Assembly: GCA_009733575.1 (NCBI GenBank)
Contig: ML769436.1
Location: forward strand, 1 to 64,000
Length of the DNA stretch: 64,000 nucleotides
Source of the DNA: Gymnopus androsaceus JB14
Lineage: Eukaryota > Basidiomycota > Agaricomycetes > Agaricales > Omphalotaceae
Reading direction: 5' to 3'
Under the pieces are notes generated by a model. It saw only the letters and a program-made list of their open reading frames with translations. It did not search any database and was not told the origin of the DNA. The stretch's first letter is position 1; each line of letters opens with the position of its first letter. The position numbers and the translations under genes are program-made. This document shows, in pieces, positions 22,462 to 34,300 of this stretch.

Positions 22462-24415
22462 TTATACTATGATTCCTGTTCCGTACCTTCCTTCCGTGTC
22501 CGACGGAACAGCTTCTCCTTTCGCTCTTTTGTGCCAGTCGAGAATCGAGCTGTGGCTAGCAGTATACCCCGAAAGCCCCTCATCAATATCCGAATTCGAC
22601 GGAGGAGCTGCCTTGGCATATCTAATCCGTATCTCTAGTCCAGCATCCACCAGTACTTGTATTCGTCGCAAGTCTCCATCAACAGGTTCGGCCGGTGGCT
22701 TTGGAAAGAATACATCACAGGATTGTAATGTCTGGGCACGACTTTCAATAAAGGTGAGAAGAGCACCGTAAGTGAGGCTTGGATTTTCGTCTTTGTAGAT
22801 GAGTCGTATATGTTGGAGAAGCCTCAAGTTGCCCGATAAGAATGTAAAAACAGAGTCTTCCACTGGATGAGAAGATGGAGAATGATTACTTTTGATTTCC
22901 AAGGAGCGGAGGTTCGGAATCAGCGAGAGACATCCGAGTAATGAATCTGGTGTCAATGCAATATTCAGTGAAAGTGTTTCCACTTCCTGCAGTGACACCG
23001 TAAAGGTAGAGAAGGGTACATGGGGGATGCATATCCGTGTCCCGCGCCATGAGACCGATAGCACCTTCAAGGAAGGGCAAAGAATGGAGCGGAAGAAGTT
23101 TCGAAAAAAATGTCTTCACGTCGTCCACTTCTACATTGTCTGGACCCCGATTTACAAATGTGAGCTTCAGCTTACACATTGCTGGAAGATTGACCGCAGT
23201 ATCGTATGTAGGCTCCCAGTTGCAGATATCAACTTGGAGTGTAAGCGATTTTAGGCGCGGCGTACGCCTCAACATGGATAGGATTTCCCCTGAGGAAGTG
23301 AGATCTGAAGCTACGTAGCATGGTAGGTTCCAGTAGGAGCTCGGTTATATTCTCCCAGTTCAACTGCAGTCGATTGTATTGGCTACCAGATTGACTGAAA
23401 CCACGGACACAAAGCTTCTTCAAGGCGGGCATGCATTGAACAACAGAAGCAAAAGGGAGCTCATTCTCCACCCAGTCGAGAAAGGCATTGTGTATTGCAC
23501 TTCGGACGCGGAACATGTTTAGGATAGGGAAGTTGTGAGAGAGTAGAGAGTCGAGATAAGTGGCAATGTGGGAAATTTTGACCCAGTAAAAGTCAGGTCC
23601 CCGACTCTTGTGCTAAACTAGATCAATATCTCCATGAATGCATGTCCGCCTGCCAATGGATCGGCGGGCATACTACGAATGTACATCCGTTCCTTAGTCT
23701 GCCTAGGACTGTGATCGCGAGAAGTGTCCAAATAGAGCGATATGGATATTGGAAGTGAGCCAGAGCGTTCCAACCAAAGAGTGCAGCCTATGACCATACT
23801 CTTGAGTATTCGGGAGCTCAGTCTCGAGGAAACGTATATATGCAGTGATCTCCACAGGGAAGGAGTACCAATAGCAGTTTGTCTCCACTCTCGAGATATA
23901 AAAGTCAAGAGAAGAGGTGCCTGTGATACGTCTCCAACTGGGTAGTGCACCGGAAGACAACGGAGGAAGATTTCCGAGAGCATTTCCGTAGGCAGACGCC
24001 GTATTGGAGACATCAACGCACGATGACTTTCGTTGTACTTTTTCACAATTTCCCTTCTGTGCGAGGAATCGTCCAGTACACTTTGTACACGAGCTACTTC
24101 CGATTCCAACTGGGAAAGTTGCAGCTGGGAATTGGAAAGAAGAACTTTCGAACGTACAAGTTCCTCTGCAGTTGGAGCGTAATTAGTTTGGATGACGGAG
24201 CGCAGGTGACTGGCGACCCAGTTCAAGTCGTCAGTGGAGTGATTCATGAAAGCGTTGTCGTCGTCGTCGTAGTTCTGGAACAAGTTGTTGTCATCAATGC
24301 GATGAATGGCTGTTAATACGTTAATGAGCGGCTGCCATTTACTCCGTGCCAACACTGCATACTGCATGAACAGATTGATATAGGCGAGATACAGCCATTT
24401 TATAACATAATACAA
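22462..24415 (-). pseudogene. F-box protein with LRR-like tail, several frame breaks
   Basis: The N-terminal part has IQTNYAPTAEEL, a coiled-coil linker, and the F-box core LMSPIRRLPTEMLSEIFLRC, then FISREWRQTAIGTPSLWRSL as usual for Agaricomycete F-box proteins. After GGHAFMEILI there is a stop and a frame change (around 23615). The leucine-rich tail then continues in pieces: HNFPILNMFRV...ITELLLE, a change near 23308, ILSMLRRTPRLKSLTLQV, another change near 23058, and LKVLSVSWRG...SLIPNLRSLEIK to the end at 22462. At least three breaks and one stop make it non-functional as written. Some could be sequencing errors, but the stop plus shift at 23615 looks like real decay. Confidence 0.75.
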
Positions 24416-24505
24416 TACGAACGATAATGGTCAATCCACAAGCACACATCAAGATACAACACACACACAATTAGTCGGCGTTCGTTGACATCCAATTCAG
24501 AGAAT

Positions 24506-27414
24506 TCAAATAGCCAGCCCAATCCAAACTGGAAGCAACGTCAGGTCAAAAAAAAAGTACGACGAGCAAAAAGAAGCACATGACTCGAATCCCATGCCCA
24601 TCGGTGCATCGTTCCACATGTTCCTAATTTGCTCGTCCGTATCAAATGTCGATGGAGTAGTCTGAGCTTGTTGCCCATGGAGTATTTGTGCGTATGCATC
24701 GTTGACGGATTGAGTGGAGTTGAGATTCGCGAAGACAGGATGGGGGATCGACAGACGTCGTTGCCGAGCGATAATTCGATGACACCGACGGGGTCGATGA
24801 TGTTGAGGGCAGAGGGAGATCACCCAATAAAGCGAGGTTGTATAAGATATCACTAGAACAAAGAAATCGTTTAGTCACAAGTGTAGTACTGCGAATTCCA
24901 CTCACCGGTGTTGTCCAGCAGCCCATAACCTATTTCACACCCCGTATACAGTCAGTCACTGTCAGTGAGAAAAAGAGAAAGGGTTTTCCACCTAGATTCA
25001 GCATTTTCCAACACTCGCATGCATCCATGAATTCCGGCCATCGTGCCCGCTACATCGATCGCTGTCCCCGCTCGTCGGGCGCTGAACAACTTGAAAAACA
25101 TGATTATCGCAGAAGTGAAGGCGGTATGCTATACATATGATCATGATTAGAAGAAAACCGCGAAACAATAGATACCCACCACTAGCACCGGAGCAAGGAC
25201 TATTGGTGTGCGAAGGGAATAAATTGATGAGATGGTGCTGCATGCACGAGCTGCGTTATCACAGCTTGCAAGGCATGAGTATGTGATAGATGACGGTTTA
25301 CCACCCGGGGCGATAAATGGGTGATGCGCCAGAATTCTCAGGTCATGATAGGCAGAGCTAATGACGGCGGCTTGTACGAAGAATATGGGGTCTTGAATCT
25401 TGGCATTGAATCGTACTATATTGTTGTTAGCGGGTTCCTATGCGTTCTGGGATAGAATCAGAATGACCTACAATGCTCCGGAATTTTAGCTTCCCAGTGA
25501 TTGATCCTCGAGTCTAGTTCTGCTACCAAACGCTCCTCCCATCCTGGTCCGGTGTAGCCCATGAACACTTTGGATTTGTTGATCGAATACTGAAGGGAAG
25601 TTAGCAAATCGTATGAAACCATTCGATCGACCAACGTACGACTGTTCTCAGAGCGTAGGAGAGAATGTGAGTCGCTTCTATGAATGCTACGACGAAAGCG
25701 ACTTTCGAAGGTTTGTCTGGGGGTTGTTTGAAGCAGTCTTCAGGGTTGGGTTGTACCCAATACTCGTCGTCCACTTCTAACGGCAAATCGAGATCGAAAC
25801 TGGAAATGGAATAGTCAGCGGATGTCCGCGTTGGAAGGGAAAAACTGACTCTTCGTCGTGTAAAGAACAAGGACGCCCCAGTGAAAGACAAAACTGCCTA
25901 TCTATAATATACAGACACCTAATAATATCATTTTTAGAACGAGTTTCTTGTCTGAAAAAGAAGTGTTTTAACCAAAATGCTCGCTTCCACAACTCGTCAA
26001 TGACAGTGATTTTTGATGCATAGATCTTTTTCCTGTGAGCACCAATCGCCTGAGCTAATCGAAGACCAGCCGAAGTTAGGGCCCAGCCCTCCTCTTGGGA
26101 AGGGCAATTTTGAATGAATATCGTATAAAGCTAGATAATCAAACCATAAATAAACGTGAAATTTTTAAAAGCAACGATTAGACACGCACGACGATCGCTT
26201 GTACATTGAATAGGCTGGGAACAGTGAGTGTAGCCTTGTTATAGATATCAACTTGTGAGAACCATTTCCAGCCACTTGATAGCCATGAACCAGTCCCTTC
26301 GAGAACTACTCTTGAATCTGTTGAGAATCTAGATGCATTTGCAATTACAAGTAGAAGGACGTTTGCAAATTGCGGATCGCGATGGTGAAGACCTTCGGCC
26401 ACAAAGGCTTCAAAAGAGGGCCGATGCAACAAGGCATAGAGGTAGTCAACATGTTCAAAGTACAGCGCCACAAGAGAGTCGAGGAGCTCTTTCTCAGGAA
26501 ACGTAAACATGTTGAGGAATATCCTCGACTCCGATTCCCACTAGAAATATGTAGTAAGAATGGGAAAAGACTCGACATGAGGCAGCCTACTGGGAAAGGA
26601 GACCAATACTCAGGTCGTTTTTCAAGCAGCACAGAGGGTGACGTGTTGTCTGAAGAGGGAGTAGAGGAATGTTCTGTGGCTTCTCGTTTCTTTTCAAAGA
26701 TGGCCGAAACAAGCTTGGAGCTGCTGGACCGTCCATGAAATCTAGGACTGATATTGAGCGAAGAAATGCCTTGCTGAAGCACATTATCCTGATCAAAATC
26801 TTCGTCGCTAAGTTCGAGTTCCGCTCCGTCATCTGGATTCGAGTGCTGGTGTTTTTTTGTACTGGGACCACTAACTGTAGTTGTGGGTGTGATTTCTCTG
26901 GAATTTGAAGATGAGGGACTTGAGCTTTGGGCCTGTTTCACATTTATTTAGCGAGAAACGGTCTACGACCATGTACGCACCTGCTTGAGTAAAAGTTCGA
27001 CCTCGGATAGTCTCGATTCAAGACGTTCGATGTAGCTTTTGCCTAACCAATCAGAGCAGCATATCGAGGTACTAAGTCGGCTTACTCTTTGGAGATTACT
27101 CGATTCTACATTTAATTAGAATAAAGAACCAAAACGACACCGTGAGCGCACCTTGAAAGTCCCTGTATATGTGCAATCAAGCTTTGCGGCCAGACATGTA
27201 TTGCAACTGCCATTATTTGAAGTAGCACCAATGCCTGCAACGACTCATCAGGCCTATCTATACGAAAATTCGAGACCGGACTGACATCGAACTGGAAAGT
27301 ATTTGAGAACAGGAAGAAGTAAGTTTATTTAGACTAACCTTTTCGCCTCTTGCATGTATCGCAGGAGGTACCATTGCGCCTCTTGGATCTATCAGGGCCA
27401 ATACTAGAGCTCAT
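24506..27414 (-). CDS. Zn2Cys6 fungal transcription factor
   Basis: A nuclear regulator with an N-terminal binuclear zinc cluster and a fungal-specific regulatory domain. The start at 27414 reads MSSSIGPDRSKRR. The zinc cluster is assembled from three small exons: SCDTCKRRKVRCQSG, then SCNTCLAAKLDC, giving CX2CX6C...CX2CX6C. A short exon (NRVISKD) leads into the coiled coil YIERLESRLSEVELLLKQ, and an acidic Ser-rich linker follows. The middle homology region has WESESR-type context, LLDSLVALYFEHVDYLYALLH, then DELWKRAFW|CLYIIDRQFCLSLGRP spliced across an intron, and DLDLPLEVDDEYW. The end contains MWNDAPMGMGFE, a C-terminal motif frequent in this class. About ten introns; several boundaries were only inferred. 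Target genes unknown. Confidence 0.82.
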
Positions 27415-28022
27415 CGAGGTTGATGAAAGAGATGAGAAGGTGAGTCAGCGTTAGCGCTCATCATCGGTCATGCTGTAAGCGTGCGCTTCCATCCGAACTC
27501 TCACCCGAACTCTCACCACGCATAGGTTTTGAAATCCCCCGTCCTCCCACCCTGTTATAGTGGCCTGTACTTCAGTTCGGTCAACTCAGGCCTTTTTTCC
27601 CGCGTTTCTCGTGTGCATCTAGGCCCAGCAGCCAAAAACACTCAATAATTATTGTCTGAATTTTCTGAATTAGATCGCTCGTCCTTGCGCTCATAGCCTA
27701 GCCTAACTTATCTCCAGCTCGGTCGTCCTTCTCGTGTTCAAGTTCCCGATCATCCGATTACCAAGGTCTTTTTTTGACTTTCTCAGTTTCCGCCATAAAC
27801 CCTATTCCGGAAAAGGCAATAGTCTAGCAGAACATTCTAATCTATTATGACATGTGCCTGCCAGTTGCCAAATCTAAGCGCTCAGTCGGACTTGTTACAA
27901 CTCGAATAAAATATACATTTAATACTATTGTAAACTACGCGTACCTAAACGAATGACTGAAAAACAAAGCGAACGGTATTACAAACCGAATAAAGTGAGA
28001 ATGCGTAGCGACGAAGGGAAAA
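27415..28022. other. Intergenic / promoter of the Zn2Cys6 gene
   Basis: C/T-rich tracts occur at 27540-27780, as in many fungal promoters. No gene is seen. Confidence 0.45.
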
Positions 28023-29334
28023 TTACAATACGAAGTCGCGAGACTGTACATAAGATATCCAGTCCATAGTGAGGAATGCTCCAGCTGCTTTATCTTCCTC
28101 CGGCATGGCTCGCCAGATTTCGTAGTGAAGATAGAAGTCGTCCGGGTTCCAAGCGTGCCCAAACTCCATCTCAAAGCGTCGTTGCGGCGAAAGCAATGAG
28201 GAGGCATCATCGAAGATGCTATTGAATCCTTCCGATAGCCGAGCAACAGTCAGACCTGCAGGCCATGACAGTACTGAAAGGGCTGGAGTAGAGGATGAGG
28301 ATGGCGGAGAAGAAGAGAATCGATAGTCTGGAGACATGGGAAATATTGAAGTGGAAGATGATGATGACTGAGAAGAAGATGGCGTTACTCGAGCTCGCTT
28401 CTTCGCCGGCATTCCCATTACATCGCAACGCCATGGCAGATCCCAGTCGGGTTCATCTGCTTCGAGCTCCTCCAGAGTACGATCAATGAGAGCTAGCTCT
28501 GGCGGAATCCGAGCCTGAGGGGTTATGCGAACCATGTCCTCGTCAGTGATAACGTTGAGACGTCCCGTGCGTGAGCTACGTGGGCGACGCTCTGGAATGG
28601 ATGTGTGTTGGGTGTGTTCGCGGGATGGAAGGGACATCTGAAAGGAGAACTGTGGTAGAGATGGTACAGGGGATTGCGAATGGCCAGAGGCTGCGCATCC
28701 ACCTAGAAGTAGACAGCAAACCTTGCAACGGGGACCGTTACAACATGAGCTATTGACTCTGCGCTGAGAGCAGCCCGGGCAGTTAGAAGAGGACGCTCTG
28801 CTGGCACGACGGGAGCGACTAGGTTGTTTTCTGGACGCTGGTGGAATCCAACCGTTTGCGATAGCACGCCGAGCATCCTCCTTGGGAAATGCATGAAAGA
28901 AATGACAGCCGAAGTCGTTGAAACACTGTAGGAGAGGATGAGCATGAGTATTAAAGTCAAAAAAAGTGTGAAAAGAGGACGTACTCTGATATAATAGTGT
29001 CCCGAATACTGGCCTCCTTCACTATACTTCAATATCAGTGCTTTTCTGCACCTAGGGCATATTTATCCTTCCCAGTCTTCTCTCCAACTCGCCGAAGCTC
29101 AATCGCCTTCGAAATCTCCTCATGTTCTAACCACTTTGAGAACTCCTCCCAAGTATTCCATCTCAAGTTGTATTTTGGTTGGCGCGAATCATACTCGAAG
29201 CTGCCATAAGATACGGATGGTGGCGCAGGAGCTACGCGGAAAGAGTTGAAGGAAGAGTCGGGACAAAAGTTGACCGGATTTTCAGGGATCGCAGGACTGG
29301 TTACCGAAGGATCAAGTCGGAATTTGAACTGCAT
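28023..29334 (-). CDS. Unknown protein with Cys/His-rich motif
   Basis: The first exon from the Met at 29334 encodes LRWNTWEEFSKWLEHEEIS and related sequence. The large last exon (about 28930 to 28023) contains a Cys-rich stretch: NCPGCSQRR, CCNGPRCKVCC, LLLGGCAASGH, which resembles a small zinc-binding motif. It is followed by a Ser-rich region and a conserved-looking C terminus (RRFEMEFGHAWNPDDFYLHY). A short piece (EGGQYSGHYYIR) at about 29020-28985 is probably a middle exon. The joint with exon 1 does not hold frame with a normal-length intron, so the model is uncertain or carries an indel. I do not recognise a named family. Confidence 0.6.
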
Positions 29335-29340
29335 TACTGT

Positions 29341-29415
29341 AGGGCGAGATAAGGTAGCGCGAGACAAGAGGGCGAGATAAGGTAACGCGAGACAAGGTAG
29401 CGCGAATAAGGTAGT
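29341..29415. repeat. Short minisatellite upstream of the unknown gene
   Basis: Units of GCGAGATAAGGTA / GCGCGAGACAAG alternate several times directly before the start codon at 29334, so they lie in the likely promoter or 5' UTR. Confidence 0.65.
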
Positions 29416-29651
29416 AATAGAGTAGGGATAACAGGCAGGTGACGGCGATGAAGAAATGGCAGGCAAATGCCATGCGAAGATATCACGCGAGCAGATACCA
29501 CGCGAGCTCATAGATAAGAATCTTCTGGCAGAATATTTCCTTTCCGGGAATAGGGTTTATGGCGGTATCTCAAAAGTGCTTTTTTTGAGACCTGTAAAGC
29601 TGGCTTGGCTCCTTTCTTTCTTCACTACTTCGATCACTCCCACCTCTAAGT

Positions 29652-30722
29652 ATGGCTTTCGAAGAATTAGACTCCCCTTCTAGACGAGACCTTGCATTCA
29701 AAGTCCTAGACGATGCGTGCAACGATGCCCTAAACGAAATAAGAAAGGTAAGTAGTTTTGCTTTGCTTTAATTCTTTTCTTGGCCTCACTCAAATTCTTA
29801 GGAAATGAACAAGTTAATCTCCTCTCGTTGGTACAGTGACCCTGTTATCGCGACTTTCAACATTTCAATTCTCCTTCTACCTGTGGTGCTATTTATCACA
29901 CCTGAAAACGCTTGGTTGTGGAAAATTGGCGCAGTTGTTATTATCGTCTCGGTAGCACTGATCCTTGCTTTGTCTGTGAGTAGCACTTGCTCGCTTCTTG
30001 TGTTTGATTGTTCGCTGACACGAAAAACATCTCCTACTATCAGCCTATCGTCCTAAAAGCGCTTCATATTTATTCAAAAGCGTCTTTGAACCTCAGAGAT
30101 GCCATTGCAGACTTCCAAAGACTAGAATCGAAAGGAGTGGATCCGGACGTTCTGGATACAACGGGTGTGGCTATGTTGAAAGAAGTCGTCAAGTAAGTTT
30201 GGCTGTTTCATTTTCTCGTTTTCTGATTCTTATTGTGTTTCCTGTAGAGCCTACATGGAAGCCAAAAGAATATCCCAGGTATTGACACAGGGCCGCTGGA
30301 ACCTGGCCTTCCTACTTGCCCTCAATGACGTACTCGTAAATTCCTACGTATGGATGGTAGACCTGGAGAAAAGCCAGTTTGATTGCTTCGTATCTTTGAC
30401 TCTTCTTGCAACTGCTAGACGTCGCGATGATCACTTCTGTGGATCAATCTCGCATCCAATTGGAGGAGTTGCGGAAATTTCGGTTGAAGTCTCTGGTGCT
30501 GCTGGATCGACTGCCAAAGAGTCATCGGTCTCGGGAGCCATTACAGCGACTACTACAGTCAAGTTTACCTTGGGAACCTCGAATAGGCCTGCACCGTCAA
30601 GTCAAATCGGAGAAGTTGCAGCTCCGGCCGAGTTTGTTCTAGATACAGGGACTTTGACTGTTCCCATTGCAATTGCTCTACACATTGAATTGGGTTCAAA
30701 CACTGGGTTTACGCAAGGCTAA
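29652..30722 (+). CDS. Membrane protein of unknown function
   Basis: The start MAFEELDSPSRDLAFKVLDD is followed by an intron, then two hydrophobic helices (FNISILLLPVVLFI and IGAVVIIVSVALILAL). Further exons encode IVLKALHIYSKASLNLRDAI, VDPDVLDTTGVAMLKEVV and YMEAKRISQVLTQGRWNLAF. At the 3' end two frames compete. The one reading SRIQLEELRKFRLKSLVLLD...SLPWEPRI (to 30642) looks more protein-like than the longer frame ending at 30722, so the last splice is uncertain. Similar small two-helix proteins occur in mushrooms without a known role. Confidence 0.6.
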
Positions 30723-31300
30723 TAGTAAGGTGAATTTAGTTCATGGTAACATCCTCTCGCGCCTCACTAAGGCTTTTTCTACCTACAGGATTCATGGGTC
30801 CGCGCGCCTGGTCTACAAGTGAAAAGGCCGCTTAGCAGTGTATTCGCTAGCCCTCTTTCATTTCTTTTACTGTGGTTTGTTCTTCCCCCGTCGTTGGCAT
30901 GTAAAACGCCGTTTTTTGGTGCATTCTATTATATTACCGATTCACCTTCTTGTCTCTCTCTTTTCTCTCCAGTCTCCTCACTCATTAATGTAGTACTGTA
31001 CATACCTGAAATTAGCCTCCACTAAACTCAACCGCGCTTTGTTGAACAAATCCCAGCTCTATGCATCTCTTTAGTAATGAAATAGTGACTGGAAACATTT
31101 AGATTGCATTGCGACGAAAGCGTTGGACGAAAAAGTAAGTATGTGATATGATAAAGATAATTTCCGAAATAAATGGGCATGAGCAGTAACAATGCATTGA
31201 AGTCGACGAACATGTGTAAAGGAAACGAACGAACGGATGTATATGCAAGAAGACCAAGCAATAATAACCAAAAAAGAAAGGGAAAAGTTTCAAAAAGTTT
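30723..31300. other. Convergent 3' region
   Basis: The sequence is T-rich with no recognisable gene. Confidence 0.4.
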
Positions 31301-34300
31301 TCACCCCTCCCGAGGTAATGAGATCCCCCCATTCGCAACTAATCGCGTGCCCTGACCTTGAGCCTGCTTCTTGACTTGCTTCTCCATCTTTACCCTTTGC
31401 TTCCTTACATCGTCGTCCTTGACTTTGAATGAAAACGCAAGCGTAATAAAGGCATCAGGCGTCGGAGGTAGCCATGTCGGGGAAGGACGTTTCAGATAAT
31501 ACAAGACAGCGTCTTCAGATGTGGCATCCAAGATGGCGCGACGACAGCAGTAGAGAATAGCGAGGCCTACACGAATTAGGATAGGTACCCCTACGCACAA
31601 AATATGTTCAATGAATAAAGAAACACAGCAATAAGGAGCACGTACCCTCATATAGAAACAGATCCCAAACTCTGTTCACATAATCCCCGGGCAAGCTATC
31701 AACATATAGCGTCGTGAACCTGGAATTTTCGGAAATCAGCACCGGCATGAAAGCAATGTGTATCGACTAACCAAGGAAAACAGATATGCGCAGGGTTGAT
31801 GACCCATATCGACTAGCACCTTCTTGGACACCTGTACGTCGTTCGCCTCGAGTGCACGACTAAATAACGCAGCATCAACCTCCATCTGCGTTGAATTCAG
31901 TGAGAAATAGGGTCGAGAGCAGAATCCATCATGGAGACAAAAATCCAGAATCCGTCTTCCTCTGGAGCAAGAAGAAGCGTGTGTCCAGCAATCAAAGTAA
32001 GCCCTAATAAACAAACCCATGAATAAACGTCAAAAACAAGAAGGAAACCCACGCACCAGCGGAATACTGCACATCCGGCACCATCGTTAGATATGCCTGC
32101 AACAGACTCAATAATGGGCCTTGTGTAGACTGAAGATGCGGGTGCTCCCCAAAACACTTCTTCACATCTCTCTCCATATCCGCAAAAGCCGCCACTCGCA
32201 CACGTTTACTCAACTGCGAATAGACACCTGCTACACCCTTTCGACTTGGCATTCGTGAGATGCGCCCAGACAAGGTATCTAACAGACGAAGGCACGCCCT
32301 CTCCCAGCAACTTCCGCACTTTCTTGTTCTTCTGCGCTTGCGCAGCTGGAATAGTAGATATGATCGTCATCCACTTTTGCTCTCGCTGACGGTGCGCATC
32401 CATCGAAGCTTCAGAATTACTCGACGCCTTCGAGCGGAATGCACTCGAGTCGGATGAGATCCCTGTAGTAGTAAGGCGGGACGTCCCAGAAATACCTGAA
32501 GAGACTGATATCGCGGGACTCTCTGACCTGAGATGGATCGGTCCCCCATCTGCAGCTCTGGATTCCGATCTCCTACCAGGCAAAGGAGAACTCGAATCCT
32601 CACTGGAGGTCCTACTCGCAATAGGGAAATTCGGTCTCACAAGCTCAAAGTCCATGTCCTGCACCTGCATAGTCTCGTTCTCGTTGATACCGATTGGTGA
32701 GCTGATACTTTCTCTGGGGGTGCCTCTGCGCAAGTTGGGCATTGAGAGTTTCATCTGCAGTGAGGATTGACGACCAACGGGGGGTGGTGATATTGCTTGA
32801 GACCTGGAGCTCGAGATAGACACGGTATCCGAGTCCTTGGCTGCTTGCTCGTTGGATCGAGGAGGTGATCGTGGTACCGTAGGAGACGCCGGATTCTCAT
32901 CCAATCCCATTTTCAACAGTCTTCGAGAGTGATGGCCTTCGCGGAGACGCTCCAGGGAGTGCAGCCATCGATGTTACTTTCCGTAACTGACTTGGACGCC
33001 CGTTTGTGCCAAAACCAGATGCAAGAGGACTCGTAGGAGCTTTGGCTGGAGACCGCGAGGAATCGTTAAAAGGCATAGACAGAGGAGACGGAGAATGCAC
33101 ATTGCGCAGCTTGGAACTTGATGCCGGTCTACGCAACGGCGACGAAGTCGGTGGGCCTTTCGTTGGTGATGGTGCCGTTGCCAACGGCGAAGATGTGAGA
33201 GAGGCTGATGATCCCCGAGCACGCAGTGTTGGAGGCTTGTTGGCATTTGGGATACTAAATAATTATGGATAAGCCGAAACACATCGATTTACAAAAAGAA
33301 ACCACACTCACGGTGATGAACTATCCTTGGCAGCGAGAGGAGAAGAAAAACCTGTAGAAAAACTTTTTGATCTCGGACGAGGTTTAGGTACCTGTGGCGT
33401 GTAACTGTCTCTAGGATTGACAGCACCAGATCCAGGCGGGGGAGGAGGGCTGGGAGACGCTACAGGCGGAGTAGAGACGGTAGGTATGGAAGCAGACGCT
33501 GTCGCACTCCGTTTGATACTATTCATCTGCGGAGGCTGCTGCTGATAAGGTTGGGGTGATTGAGAAACGATAGCACCATTTCCAGGTGGAGGAGTTGAAT
33601 TAGCCATACGAGAGGTGGTAGGTAAGGAAGCAGAGGCTGTCACACTCCGTTTCATGCTGTTTGGCTGCTGAGGCTGCATCGACGGATATTGTTGATCTAG
33701 GAACTGACGACGGGGAGAAGGAGGTGGTTGCATAGCAGAAGACTGTCTAAAGCTCACGGGATCATGAGCAGGAAGTGGTGGCGGACCCATAGGCTCTACA
33801 CTGAAGGTGATAGGTACAGGCCCATTTGAAGTAGACAAGTCTACATCGACTCGAGCATAGATGGTGGGACCACGGGGAAGGGGCGGAGGAGGAGCAGGAG
33901 GAGGAGCACCACGCGCACCACGGATAGGCATGGATGAAGGAGGGGGAAGCATGACTGGCGGTAAGGGTGGAGGCGGAGTATTCAGAACCATGCGTAGAAC
34001 ATGTGAGGCAAGCTTCTTGGGATCAGGTCCCTCTCGAGTTTGATTTGCGGTGGTCCTCGAGAGTTGTCGACGTTGCTGATCATCGGACCCGGACTCTGGA
34101 CTGGAGCTTTCGGTGCATTTGGATGAGGAAGGAAAAGAGATTGACGTTGTCCCTCACCCTCAACAGCAGAGTCCGGATAGCCTCGAAGCTCCGCAAGAGA
34201 AGGACGGGGAATCGGCTTGCTTGGTGAGAGAAATGGGGGAAACTGGGATGAGTTTGCAGGAGGCATCAGGTCCATTGGAAGATCTCCAGGAGAATACGGA